Shown here: piece by piece, positions 53,665-62,302 of the stretch
Numbering within the stretch: the first letter of the stretch is position 1
How the letters are laid out: each line of letters starts with the position of its first letter
Origin: Lysinibacillus pakistanensis
GTDB taxonomy: Bacteria; Bacillota; Bacilli; Bacillales_A; Planococcaceae
Assembly (NCBI RefSeq): GCF_030123245.1
Contig: NZ_CP126101.1
Coordinates: 1,982,501-2,046,500 of the forward strand
DNA: 64,000 bases
Direction of reading: 5' to 3'
Made by a program: the position numbers and the translations under genes
The notes under the pieces: model-generated
Told to the model about the DNA's origin: nothing
What the model saw: only the letters and a program-made list of their open reading frames with translations
The model's database searches: none

Positions 53665-53893
53665 TAAAAAAGCCTTCCATCCTAGAAACTAGGACGAAAA
53701 GGCTTGCTTTCCGTGGTACCACCTACATTGAACATCATTGACATTCCACTTTACTCATAACGCTTGAGACTGCGCCTAGTTTTGCTAGGACGATTCACGA
53801 AGGAGGTTCATTAGTCTTCTTGTACATGCCTTACAGCCTATGGACATTGCTCTCTTATCAAGTAGTTGCTAAGTACTGGTCTTCGTGCGTTAG
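53665..53893 (-). promoter_or_regulatory. T-box leader of proBA
   Basis: On the minus strand the T-box sequence AGGTGGTACCACGG occurs at 53724-53711, followed by the terminator CCTTTTCGTCCTAG / CTAGGATGGAAGG with TTTTTTATT (to about 53668). Upstream is a long stem I region. Uncharged cognate tRNA would bind specifier and T-box bulge and let transcription continue. The specifier should be a proline codon; a CCT in GAACCTCC on the minus strand near 53805 is a candidate, not established. Confidence 0.88.
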
Positions 53894-54050
53894 TATATTA
53901 ATATGTTTGATAAAGAAGTTCAGTTTTTTGGTAATTGACTAAAGAATGCACTACTTCCGTGTTGCTGTCAAGCTGAATAGGAAAATTAATAGAAAATTTT
54001 GAATAAACGAGAGAGGAATAGTGTGTAAACGAGGATTTAACATAGCTATA

Positions 54051-54434
54051 TTACTTGAACCACCAAACGGCGATTAGTAGCGGAAGCATAGCTATAACAA
54101 TTACAAAGAAGCTCCATAATATCTGTTTCCCCGAAGACATATTTCTGGGTTTGATACTCATTTGTTCATAAAGTTGGTTGATGGCACGCTGCTCCTTCGT
54201 GTAGAGTAATGCTTGAAATTCCTCATAATCTTGTATATAGCTTGAGGGGGCTCGAGGACTGAAGCGTAAATTGCGAATATCGTCCGTAATTTCTTTAGCA
54301 CCCATCCAATAGGTAATTACAGGTGCTAAGCCTGTAGTTTGTGTAGCACGCACTTCAATGTCATGTGTTTTCATTTTATAATAGATATTTCCATGCTCAT
54401 CTTCATATTGCTCCACAATATCACTTACTGCCAT
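54051..54434 (-). CDS. Tail-anchored hypothetical protein
   Basis: 127 aa, not recognised. Soluble N-terminal part (DEHGNIYYKMKTHDIEVRATQTTG...), helical middle, and one C-terminal transmembrane segment ILWSFFVIVIAMLPLLIAVWWF. ATG 54434 with AGAGGTGTTTGTCG. Stand-alone. Confidence 0.6.
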   Translation of the reverse strand: MAVSDIVEQYEDEHGNIYYKMKTHDIEVRATQTTGLAPVITYWMGAKEITDDIRNLRFSPRAPSSYIQDYEEFQALLYTKEQRAINQLYEQMSIKPRNMSSGKQILWSFFVIVIAMLPLLIAVWWFK

Positions 54435-54674
54435 CGACAAACACCTCTTCCTTTAAAACAATACACCTTGTTTCAATATATTTATGTTCATTATAAGATA
54501 TTGAAGGAGAAAAGTATTGCAATAACGAGCATTATTAAGTATATAATTTTTTTCTTCCAAAATTCATGATAAAGTCATAAACTAACATCAGGTGACAGTA
54601 ATGTCCTGTAGTATAATGACAATAAAACCATTTTGGGAATGGTTGAAAAGTGATGGAGAGAAGGGGAAGTTTTA

Positions 54675-55298
54675 TTGGAGCTATCAATAGTATTAGCTTT
54701 TTTAGGAGCATCAATTATATTAACCTTAATGCCTGGACCAGATAATTTATTTGTTTTAGCACAAAGCATTACACAAGACAAAAAGGCAGGCATTGCTACT
54801 TCGTTTGGTTTATGTACAGGTTTGCTTGTGCATATTGGCGCTGCTGTACTTGGTATATCAGCCATTATTTATCAATCGACTGTTATTTTCTCTATTGTGA
54901 AATTTGCAGGTGCGGCATATTTACTATATTTAGCGTGGCAATCTTTTCGAGCGAAAGGCGATCCATTCACATTGGACCAACAAAATGCCCAGGCCTACGT
55001 AGCGTTATATAGAAAAGGAATTTTAATGAATATTTTGAATCCAAAGGTTTCCTTATTTTTCTTAGCACTATTGCCACAGTTTGTAAATCCATCTAATGGT
55101 CATGTGGCTTTACAGATGCTTATTTTGGGTATTATCTTTTTAATTCAAGCTCTTTTCCTATTTTCATTGTTTAGTATTTTTGCTGGTAATGTAAGAAAAG
55201 TGATAATTGGGAAGCCTGCAATTGCGAAAAGATTAAATATGGTGCAAGGTGTTATCTTTACCTTTATTGGCATAAAAATTGCACTGAGTAAACAGTAG
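54675..55298 (+). CDS. LysE family amino acid/metabolite exporter
   Basis: 207 aa with six hydrophobic segments. LMPGPDNLFVLAQSITQDKKAGIATSFGLCTGLLVHI is the LysE/RhtB signature; NPKVSLFFLALLPQF near 120 is the second conserved stretch. Exports an amino acid or derivative. Start TTG with GAAGGGGAAGTTTTA. Followed 15 bases later by a DUF1835 gene. Confidence 0.88.
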   Translation: MELSIVLAFLGASIILTLMPGPDNLFVLAQSITQDKKAGIATSFGLCTGLLVHIGAAVLGISAIIYQSTVIFSIVKFAGAAYLLYLAWQSFRAKGDPFTLDQQNAQAYVALYRKGILMNILNPKVSLFFLALLPQFVNPSNGHVALQMLILGIIFLIQALFLFSLFSIFAGNVRKVIIGKPAIAKRLNMVQGVIFTFIGIKIALSKQ

Positions 55299-55313
55299 AA
55301 GGGGGAATTGTTC

Positions 55314-56111
55314 ATGGCAATTTTACATATCACCTTTAGCTTATCTACACAAGGTTCAATAAAACATGCAATCCGACAAAACCATTTACAACGAGAAGAG
55401 TCGGTTATTTGTATTAATGATGTGTTCTCGATTGGTCCTCTGAATAATCTAGAAGAACGAAAAAATTGGCTTAAAGACTTTGTTTTTAGGGATCATGAAG
55501 AGTTTGAATTGTATGAGGATTTTCATCAAGATTGGATGAAAAAAATTGATAGATTACCATGCGATGTGGATGTCTGGGTTTGGTATAGTCAAAATACACA
55601 CGAAGAGATTGGGTTACGCTATGTTATGAGTGAGTTTATCAACAAATGTAGTATGGTCTATGGAATTGACGCCACAGAAGGCTTGAAACGTATCCAGCCC
55701 AACATGATGATACGACATACAGGAGAGCTTTCAGCAGAAATGTTAATGAAGCTTCGTCCAGAGGCAAAACGTTTTTCTATAAATGAATGTCAGCGGCTTG
55801 CAAAGGAATGGGAGAACCTGAAACACCATCCAAGTACACTACGTATATGGAAAGATGGTATTGTGCATGTAGAGGAAGATGCATTAGATGCGATTATAAT
55901 CGAGTGCGCAAAAAGAGTACATGTTCACCAGAATGAAGAATGGTTGCTGCCAGTCCGCATCATTGGTGAGACATATGGTGCAATAGATGATTATTTAAAT
56001 GAAGAATTTATCGAAAATCGCTTGAAAGCTCTAGCAAAGCAAGGTCTTTTTGAGGTTGACGGTGATTTTTCAGATATTTATTCATATCGAGTAAAATATA
56101 TAGGAAAGTAA
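55314..56111 (+). CDS. DUF1835 domain protein
   Basis: 265 aa. N-terminal DUF1835 (LHITFSLSTQGSIKHAI...VICINDVFSIGPL) and an apparent DUF3658-like C-terminal part (EEDALDAIIIECAKRVH...GETYGAIDDYLNEEFIENRLKALAKQGLFEVDG). Found in many Bacillus species with no known function. ATG 55314 with AGGGGGAATTGTTC. Probably an operon partner of the LysE gene. Confidence 0.82.
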   Translation: MAILHITFSLSTQGSIKHAIRQNHLQREESVICINDVFSIGPLNNLEERKNWLKDFVFRDHEEFELYEDFHQDWMKKIDRLPCDVDVWVWYSQNTHEEIGLRYVMSEFINKCSMVYGIDATEGLKRIQPNMMIRHTGELSAEMLMKLRPEAKRFSINECQRLAKEWENLKHHPSTLRIWKDGIVHVEEDALDAIIIECAKRVHVHQNEEWLLPVRIIGETYGAIDDYLNEEFIENRLKALAKQGLFEVDGDFSDIYSYRVKYIGK

Positions 56112-56113
56112 TA

Positions 56114-56147
56114 AAAAGCGGTGGGTTGACTTAGCAACCTGCCGCTT
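56114..56147. terminator. Convergent terminator DUF1835/LysR
   Basis: AAGCGGTGGGTTG / CAACCTGCCGCTT stem flanked by A and T. Confidence 0.82.
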
Positions 56148-56151
56148 ATTT

Positions 56152-57033
56152 TTATCTTTTCTTATAAAAATCAAAGACAAACTGTTGGAATTGTCTTGCT
56201 GAAGGAGGGAGATAACGATTTTCAATCCATGCCATCCCGATGATACGTTCACAGACCATATCTTCCACACGAATTTTAGCTAATTTTTTTGGATTTAAAT
56301 CTTCGTCATCTGGTAGTAGTGAGACACCAAGTCCGGCACCCACAAAACCAGCAATTGTTGATACTTCATCGCCTTCGTACGTAATTTTAGGTTTAATCCC
56401 AGCAGCATTTAGCAAGCGATCTGCTGTTCTACGTAATGCATATCCCTTTTTCATAAGAACAAAATTTTCCTGTTCCAGTTCTTTCATTTTGATGCTTGTA
56501 CGTTGAGCAAACGGATGATCAATGGGCACCATGATAAAAAGCTCGTCACGCCATAACTCCCTCCAGCAAACAGGAGGTTCTGTGTCAATTGCTGCAAGTA
56601 AGCATAGGTCTAGTTCACCAGCCAGTAATTGCTTAAGTTGTGAATGTGAGTAATTTTGAGTAAAGTGAAAGCGGATTTGGGGGTGCAGTTGACGAAAAGC
56701 ACGAATTAAATCTGGTACAATGCTAGTTCCAAGAGTATGTAGAAAACCGAGTGAGACATCACCAAGCTCAGGGTTATTAAGCTCCTGTAATTCTAAAACT
56801 GCTTTTTCATATTCCTTTCGCATTCGTTGAACACGATATAAAAACAATTCCCCATATCGGTTGAGCATAATGGAACGTCCTTGACGGTCAAATAAAGGAA
56901 CACCCAATTCTTCTTCAAGCTTTGAAATTGAACGACTTAATGCTGGTTGGGAAATCGCTAATGCTTCCGCAGCACGTGTCATATGCTCAAGCTTTGCAAC
57001 TGTTACAAAATATTCTAATTGTTGCCACTCCAT
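56152..57033 (-). CDS. LysR family transcriptional regulator
   Basis: 293 aa. N terminus MEWQQLEYFVTVAKLEHMTRAAEALAISQPALSRSISKLEEELGVPLFDRQGRSIMLN is the winged helix; effector domain follows (LGFLHTLGTSIVPDLIRAFRQLHPQIRFHF). Resembles CynR/YybE-like members. Divergent from a carboxylesterase gene 299 bases away, which may be its target, though the distance is large for that. Confidence 0.88.
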   Translation of the reverse strand: MEWQQLEYFVTVAKLEHMTRAAEALAISQPALSRSISKLEEELGVPLFDRQGRSIMLNRYGELFLYRVQRMRKEYEKAVLELQELNNPELGDVSLGFLHTLGTSIVPDLIRAFRQLHPQIRFHFTQNYSHSQLKQLLAGELDLCLLAAIDTEPPVCWRELWRDELFIMVPIDHPFAQRTSIKMKELEQENFVLMKKGYALRRTADRLLNAAGIKPKITYEGDEVSTIAGFVGAGLGVSLLPDDEDLNPKKLAKIRVEDMVCERIIGMAWIENRYLPPSARQFQQFVFDFYKKR

Positions 57034-57252
57034 TTACTCAACACCTCTATTCCCGTATTTTTTGAGCTAACTGCATTATAACGAGAAAAGGGTAGGAAGT
57101 ATAGGTAACATAAAAATTTTTAAAAAGAATTCGTACTGAAAATAAACGAATCCAAATTTTGCACTTTCAAAGTATGAAGAAAAGGCTATTTAATACGTTT
57201 TAACCTCACATCGTTAATGCGTAAAATGCATTGATATGATAAAAACTATAAA

Positions 57253-57282
57253 TTGTACATTATGAATAAAGGGTGTTAAGAT
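57253..57282 (+). promoter_or_regulatory. Sigma-A-type promoter of the carboxylesterase gene
   Basis: TTGTAC - 18 bases - TAAGAT, about 50 bases before the ATG. Moderate match to the vegetative consensus. Confidence 0.45.
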
Positions 57283-57332
57283 AGACACATAAAATACACA
57301 ATTACAAATTTCCGTGAAGGGGATATTATAAA

Positions 57333-58085
57333 ATGAAGTTTATAAAGCCACAACCTCTAACAATTGAGGGAGGCAAAAAAGCCGTACTATTACTGCATGG
57401 ATTTACAGGTAGCACAAAAGATGTAAAAAAGCTAGGAGAATTTTTATCCAAACGTGGATATACCGTTCATGCACCAATATATAGTGGGCATGGTGTAGAG
57501 CCAGAAGCATTATTAGAAACAAAACCAGAGGACTGGTGGAACGATGTTGTGGAAGGTTATAACTTCCTACAAAATAAAGGCTATGAAGAAATTGCAGTAG
57601 TAGGAATTTCACTTGGCGGCGTATTCTCGTTAAAAGTAGCCGAGAAGTTTCCTGTAAAAGCATGTGTTGCCATGTGTGCACCAATTACACGCGATAACTC
57701 AAAAGGCTTATTTACTCGTTTATACCATTATGCTCGTTTATATAAACACTTTGAAAATAAATCAAAGGATCAAATTATTTCAGAATTACATGAACTGCGT
57801 ATTACACCTAAAGATTCATTAGATGGTGTGACACGTTTAACTACTGAAACGCGAGAAGAATTATCGACAATTCAGGCACCAACATTAGTCATGCAAGGTT
57901 CTTTAGATGATGATTTGTATCAAGAGAGTGCACCTTTTATTCTAAATACAGTAAAAACAGATGATAAAGAGATTATCTGGTATGAAAATTCCGGTCATAT
58001 TATTACGTTAGATAAAGAGCGTGATAAAGTGTATGAGGATGTTTATAAATTTTTAGATCATGTAGAGTGGTCTGTAGCAAACTAA
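57333..58085 (+). CDS. Carboxylesterase (Est30-like, alpha/beta hydrolase)
   Basis: 250 aa. Oxyanion region LLLHGFTGSTKDV at 19-32, nucleophile Ser93 in VGISLGGVFSL, Asp near 193 in MQGSLDDDLYQ, His222 in NSGHIITLDKER: a complete Ser-Asp-His triad. The family is the moderate-chain carboxylesterase of Geobacillus (Est30), usually followed by rnr/smpB, but not here. ATG with AAGGGGATATTATAA. Monocistronic with terminator AAGAGCTGTC/GACAGCTCTT at 58085-58113. Confidence 0.92.
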   Translation: MKFIKPQPLTIEGGKKAVLLLHGFTGSTKDVKKLGEFLSKRGYTVHAPIYSGHGVEPEALLETKPEDWWNDVVEGYNFLQNKGYEEIAVVGISLGGVFSLKVAEKFPVKACVAMCAPITRDNSKGLFTRLYHYARLYKHFENKSKDQIISELHELRITPKDSLDGVTRLTTETREELSTIQAPTLVMQGSLDDDLYQESAPFILNTVKTDDKEIIWYENSGHIITLDKERDKVYEDVYKFLDHVEWSVAN

Positions 58086-58330
58086 GAGCTGTCTGATGAC
58101 AGCTCTTTTCTTTTGGACTAAGAAACAAGGAGCTTTTCGAATGTAATTTTCACTATGGTTCTTTTTCCTTGGCGTAAGCCCTTTATGCCCATTTATGTGG
58201 GATAATAAGGATAAACGAAAAAACTATTGTTTTTATAATAAATGCCTGATACTATGATTGAATTGTAGTGAAAAATCATTTGATTAAAATAATTTGCTAT
58301 CGTCAATTACATCGAAGGAGTACATCAAAA

Positions 58331-59680
58331 ATGCAACAGAAAATACCTTTCTCAACCTATGCAGTCATCGGTACAATGCTTTTCGGACTGTATTTTGGAG
58401 CGGGGAATCTTATTTTTCCAATCCAGCTTGGGCAATTAGCGGGCACTAACTTTTGGTTTGGATTAATAGGCTTTTTAGTAACAGCAATTGGTTTACCGTT
58501 TTTAGGTATACTAGCGATTGGTTTATCAGGTAGCAACGGATTACGTGATTTAGCGAGTCGTGTTCATCCTTTATTTGGGGTGACTTTTTCATTAGCGCTG
58601 TATTTAACAATTGGTCCATTTTTTGCAATACCACGAACAGCCACAGTACCGTTTGTCGTTGGCTTTGAACCATATATTCAAGCACAGCATACAACACTGC
58701 TACTTGTATTATTTAGCTTTGTATTTTTTGCCATCGTGTATTACTTCTCATTAAATCCAGCGAAAATTATGGATTATATCGGTAAATATTTAACACCAGC
58801 TTTTTTAATAGTGTTATTTATTTTAATTATTACAAGTATTGTAAGGCCGATGGGGCATTTTCAGCAGCCAATGGGTGACTATATAGATGCTGCATTTATG
58901 ACAGGCTTTAAAGAAGGCTACAACACAATGGATGCCTTAGCATCATTAGCCTTTGGGATTGTTGTTATTAATGCCATTAAAAGTGCAGGAATTACGGATC
59001 GAAAGGAGATTGCGAAGGCCACATGGACATCAGGAATCTTTGCAATGGCATTAATGATGCTCATATACGGACTAATCACGTATATGGGGGCATCTAGTAT
59101 GGAAGCGGTTGGTCCATACGAGAATGGCGGTTTAATTTTTGCAGCAGTTGCCGATCACTATTTCGGCTCATTTGGGGCTATTTTATTGGCAATCATTATT
59201 GTCCTTGCTTGCTTAAAGACAAGTATTGGCTTAATTACATCCTGTAGTGAGTTTTTCCACGAAGTATTCCCTAAAATCAGTTATAAATGGTTTGTGTTCA
59301 TACTGTGTCTAGTATCATTTACAATCGCTAATTTTGGTTTAACGAATATTATTCAATATGCAGTCCCAGTGCTTATGTTCTTATATCCACTTGCAATTGT
59401 GCTAATTTTACTAGCACTAGGCTCTTCATTATTTAAAAATAAACAGGCTGTATACTTAACAGCTATATTCTTCACTTTTTTCATAAGTCTAATCGATGGC
59501 TATCGAGCATTAGCTACAAGTATACCAGCAGTAAAATTTGGTCTATTTGAAGCAGTTGAACAGCTATATTCAGATTTTCTACCTTTTTATGATATTGGCT
59601 TAGGATGGATATTGCCTGCTCTACTAGGTGCCTTCATGGGCTCTATATTCCCTTCAAGAAAGGTTAAAAGTATGTATTAA
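58331..59680 (+). CDS. brnQ: Branched-chain amino acid transporter (LIVCS)
   Basis: 449 aa with about 12 transmembrane helices. FGLYFGAGNLIFPIQLGQLAG near the start, then LAFGIVVINAIKSAGI and SCSEFFHEVF are BrnQ landmarks; imports Leu, Ile and Val with sodium. ATG 58331 is preferred for AAGGAGTACATCAAAA over the longer frame opening. No T-box or leucine leader is visible upstream. Ends in a strong terminator. Confidence 0.93.
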   Translation: MQQKIPFSTYAVIGTMLFGLYFGAGNLIFPIQLGQLAGTNFWFGLIGFLVTAIGLPFLGILAIGLSGSNGLRDLASRVHPLFGVTFSLALYLTIGPFFAIPRTATVPFVVGFEPYIQAQHTTLLLVLFSFVFFAIVYYFSLNPAKIMDYIGKYLTPAFLIVLFILIITSIVRPMGHFQQPMGDYIDAAFMTGFKEGYNTMDALASLAFGIVVINAIKSAGITDRKEIAKATWTSGIFAMALMMLIYGLITYMGASSMEAVGPYENGGLIFAAVADHYFGSFGAILLAIIIVLACLKTSIGLITSCSEFFHEVFPKISYKWFVFILCLVSFTIANFGLTNIIQYAVPVLMFLYPLAIVLILLALGSSLFKNKQAVYLTAIFFTFFISLIDGYRALATSIPAVKFGLFEAVEQLYSDFLPFYDIGLGWILPALLGAFMGSIFPSRKVKSMY

Positions 59681-59691
59681 CTAATATGGAG

Positions 59692-59736
59692 TAAGCCACA
59701 TGCAGGATTTTTGATCCTAGCGTGTGGCTTTTTCTT
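59692..59736 (+). terminator. Terminator of brnQ
   Basis: AAGCCACATGCAGGAT / ATCCTAGCGTGTGGCTT hairpin with TTTTTCTT. Confidence 0.85.
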
Positions 59737-59832
59737 ATATTACAAATGTTCATTCAAATCTTCTATAGTTGAGTGCTTCTTTAAAAATTGAGTATCCTTT
59801 TAGCTGAATAGTTTCAAATAAAAGACTAGCTA

Positions 59833-60273
59833 CTATTTCTCAATAATTAAAAGGTTGTTGTCGATAGGTTGATCACAGCCTTCAAGTGAGTATTTTTCAT
59901 CAATGTTCGTTTGAACTTTTTTAAGTGAGTCACAATTTGTTTGAATATAACTTTTTTGCTCATTAATATCGCTTCGAGTATCAATTGTTAAATAAATTAT
60001 TTCTTTCTGTTATTCAAGGTAATAAAACACCAGATTACCTTCATGTGTATATCAAACTATTCTTATACGATCTGTTTTATTTTGCTGAACATTATTATAA
60101 AACTTTTCAAATCGCTCTTTATTCTCTATTTCACCTTGCTTGTCATTTATATCTTCTAGCAACTGAGGGTAAGGAAATATATCGGGGTCCATATTGATAT
60201 CCTGTGATTGATTAGGAACATCACATCCATAAATTATTATAATAAAGAATAAAACAACATATAATTTTTTCAT
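59833..60273 (-). pseudogene. DUF4362-type lipoprotein with two nonsense codons
   Basis: Reading the minus strand from ATG 60273 (AAAGGAG upstream): lipoprotein signal MKKLYVVLFFIIIIYGC, then NKERFEKFYNNVQQNKTDRIRIV, a TGA at 60054-60052, YTHEGNLVFYYLE, a TAA at 60012-60010, and without frame change on to SYIQTNCDSLKKVQTNID and KYSLEGCD, ending at TAG 59835-59833. Total 146 codons, as in the DUF4362 family where the segment reads RxVRYTxEGD...LEYDxK. Two in-frame stops with no frameshift imply decay by point mutation (possibly CGA to TGA). No product is expected beyond a 73-aa fragment. Confidence 0.75.
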
Positions 60274-60465
60274 GACCATACTCCTTTTTTCATTTAGTCG
60301 ATTTTGTAATAAGTAATGTTACAGGTCAGTAGTATTAAATATTGTTTTTACTTTAAGTTTAATGTCACATATAATGCAGTCAGTTATACTACAAGAGCAT
60401 TTGACTGTAAAAATTCGTAGCTTTAAGACAGACGGATGAACACAATCTTCTCTTCCTCATACAAA

Positions 60466-60506
60466 AAAGACACAACTCAACCTAATTCAGATCGAGTTGT
60501 GTCTTA
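60466..60506 (-). terminator. Terminator of the SDR gene
   Basis: AAGACACAACTC / GAGTTGTGTCTT stem with TTTTTTG on the minus strand. Confidence 0.85.
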
Positions 60507-60512
60507 TATTTT

Positions 60513-61271
60513 TTAATAAGCAGTCCAGCCACCGTCAACAGCAATAACTTGTCCGTTAACAAAGCTTGCTTCATCTGAACCAAGGAAAATAGCAAGCTGT
60601 GCAATCTCCTCAGGTTGTCCAGCACGGGGATTAATGGCCAAACCAAGCCCTTGACGTGCTGCACCTGTTTGGCTCACGTTTGTCATGGTAGAAGCAATGT
60701 TTGTTATAACTGCACCTGGTGCGATACCATTACAGCGAATATTTTTATCTGCATACATAAAGGCTGTGTTTTTTGTCAGCCCAACAACAGCATGCTTAGA
60801 AGCAGTGTAAGCAGCCCCAGCACGAGCGCCGTAGAGACCACCAGCAGAAATATTATTCACAAATACACCATGTCCTTGAGCAAGGAAAATCTCTGTTGCC
60901 ATACGCATTGAACGCATCACAGCAGTTGTATTTACCGCGAATACTTTGTCCCAACGCTCATCAGAAACTTCACCAACTGGCTCCATTCCATCCATAATAC
61001 CAGCATTATTTACTAAAATATCTAATTGTCCATAAGCTTTTTTTGTTTCATCAAACAAGCGTTGTAAATCTTCTGTTGAAGCGACATTTGTTTGAACAGC
61101 AATCGCTGAGCCACCAGCTGCCTCTATACCTTCAACAACAGCTTTTGCACCTTCTAAATTTAAGTCAGAAACTACGACCTGTGCTCCTTCTTTTGCATAA
61201 CCTTCTGCAATTGCTTTTCCCATACCTGATGCTGCACCTGTTACGATAGCTACTTTACCTTCCAATCTCAT
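60513..61271 (-). CDS. Short-chain dehydrogenase/reductase (FabG-like)
   Basis: 252-aa Rossmann-fold NAD(P)-dependent oxidoreductase. Cofactor motif TGAASGMGKA at 11-20, NNAG at 88-91, catalytic Ser142, Tyr155 and Lys159 (YTASK), C-terminal GQVIAVDGGWTAY. Classical SDR; substrate unknown, although the 3-oxoacyl-ACP reductase/alcohol dehydrogenase branch is closest. Divergent from a TetR gene with a symmetrical site between them, so likely repressed by it. Confidence 0.92.
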   Translation of the reverse strand: MRLEGKVAIVTGAASGMGKAIAEGYAKEGAQVVVSDLNLEGAKAVVEGIEAAGGSAIAVQTNVASTEDLQRLFDETKKAYGQLDILVNNAGIMDGMEPVGEVSDERWDKVFAVNTTAVMRSMRMATEIFLAQGHGVFVNNISAGGLYGARAGAAYTASKHAVVGLTKNTAFMYADKNIRCNGIAPGAVITNIASTMTNVSQTGAARQGLGLAINPRAGQPEEIAQLAIFLGSDEASFVNGQVIAVDGGWTAY

Positions 61272-61346
61272 CTTAAGGACCTCCTATATATGGTGTTTTT
61301 TATCCCTGTATATATGAACAATTCTCCAATATATGAAGTTGGATAT

Positions 61347-61360
61347 TGAACATGTGTTCA
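61347..61360. promoter_or_regulatory. Candidate TetR operator between SDR and TetR genes
   Basis: TGAACA-TG-TGTTCA, a perfect pair of half-sites. Further TGAACA half-sites lie at about 61316 and 61423. It lies in the divergent promoter region. Confidence 0.5.
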
Positions 61361-61465
61361 TTAAAATAATATAATATTTTTGTAAGCGATTTCAATAAGC
61401 AATATATAAAGAACTGTTTAGTAATGAACACATATAAAAAATCTGTTGAATATGAGGGAGAAAAT

Positions 61466-62032
61466 TTGAAAGCAAATGATTTAAGAGTTGTCAAAACAAA
61501 GCAAGCGTTGCACAATGCATTAATGACTTTATTAAGTCAAAAGCCACTCGAAACCATTTCAATTGCTGAAATTTGCCGAGTTGCAAACATAAATAGAGGA
61601 ACCTTCTATTTGCACTATGAGCAGAAGGAAGGGTTATTTGAGGAGTACTTTCAGGAAATTATGGAGGATTTATATAATTCCTATGAGGAGCCATACCGTG
61701 CAGTAACGACATTAGATAAGAATCAATTAGACCCAAATACCATACGAATTTTTCATCATATTGAGCGCTTTAAAATGTTTTACCGCATCGTTTTTTCAAA
61801 AAATGTTCCGCTAACCTATTATTACATGCTGTTTGATGGAATTTATTCACTTCTCAAAAGAGACATTACAGCTCAGCATAAGTTACATGATGAAATAGCT
61901 ATTGATTATTACAGTGCATACCAGGCGAATGCAATTATTGGTCTAATTATTCAATGGTATCGTAACGATTTTGCAGATAGTGTAAGCACATTAAATAAAC
62001 AATTAGCAGCAATTTTACGATTTGGCCATTAA
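61466..62032 (+). CDS. TetR/AcrR family regulator
   Basis: 188 aa from TTG 61466, chosen because GAGGGAGAAAA precedes it; an ATG at 61424 has no ribosome site. Helix-turn-helix LETISIAEICRVANINRGTFYLHYEQKEGLFEEYFQEI at about 28-65; C-terminal helical domain of the YbbH/DhaS-like type ending in WYRNDFADSVSTLNKQLAAIL. Divergent to the SDR gene and probably its repressor. Confidence 0.86.
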   Translation: MKANDLRVVKTKQALHNALMTLLSQKPLETISIAEICRVANINRGTFYLHYEQKEGLFEEYFQEIMEDLYNSYEEPYRAVTTLDKNQLDPNTIRIFHHIERFKMFYRIVFSKNVPLTYYYMLFDGIYSLLKRDITAQHKLHDEIAIDYYSAYQANAIIGLIIQWYRNDFADSVSTLNKQLAAILRFGH

Positions 62033-62302
62033 CTGTTGTTCTCGTTAGATGAGAGGCGAGATATTACCCTTCTATAATACGGCCATTTATTATAGAAGGG
62101 AGTAGAAATTTATAAGCTGTGAATGAATGTTAAACCATCTATTTTTAAAGATGCCTCATTCCAATATTGATTGAGAGCAAAATCAAAGATATGGCCCTCT
62201 ATGAAATTTAAGAAGCAGCACTGGAAGAGATTATTGACAACTAATTAGAATTGACATAATGGTAAAAATCCAAGAAGGCTTTAAAGCAGATTTACTAATT
62301 TT
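62033..62302. other. Intergenic with perfect hairpin
   Basis: CCCTTCTATAAT / ATTATAGAAGGG at 62067-62100 follows the TetR gene; it lacks a T run. Some coding-like debris (GCAGCACTGGAAGAG near 62217) precedes the next gene's end. No gene called. Confidence 0.5.

Noticed and set aside
62067..62100. Terminator of the TetR gene at 61466-62032
   Set aside because: The hairpin is perfect but is not followed by a T run, so it is reported only as a hairpin in the intergenic entry.
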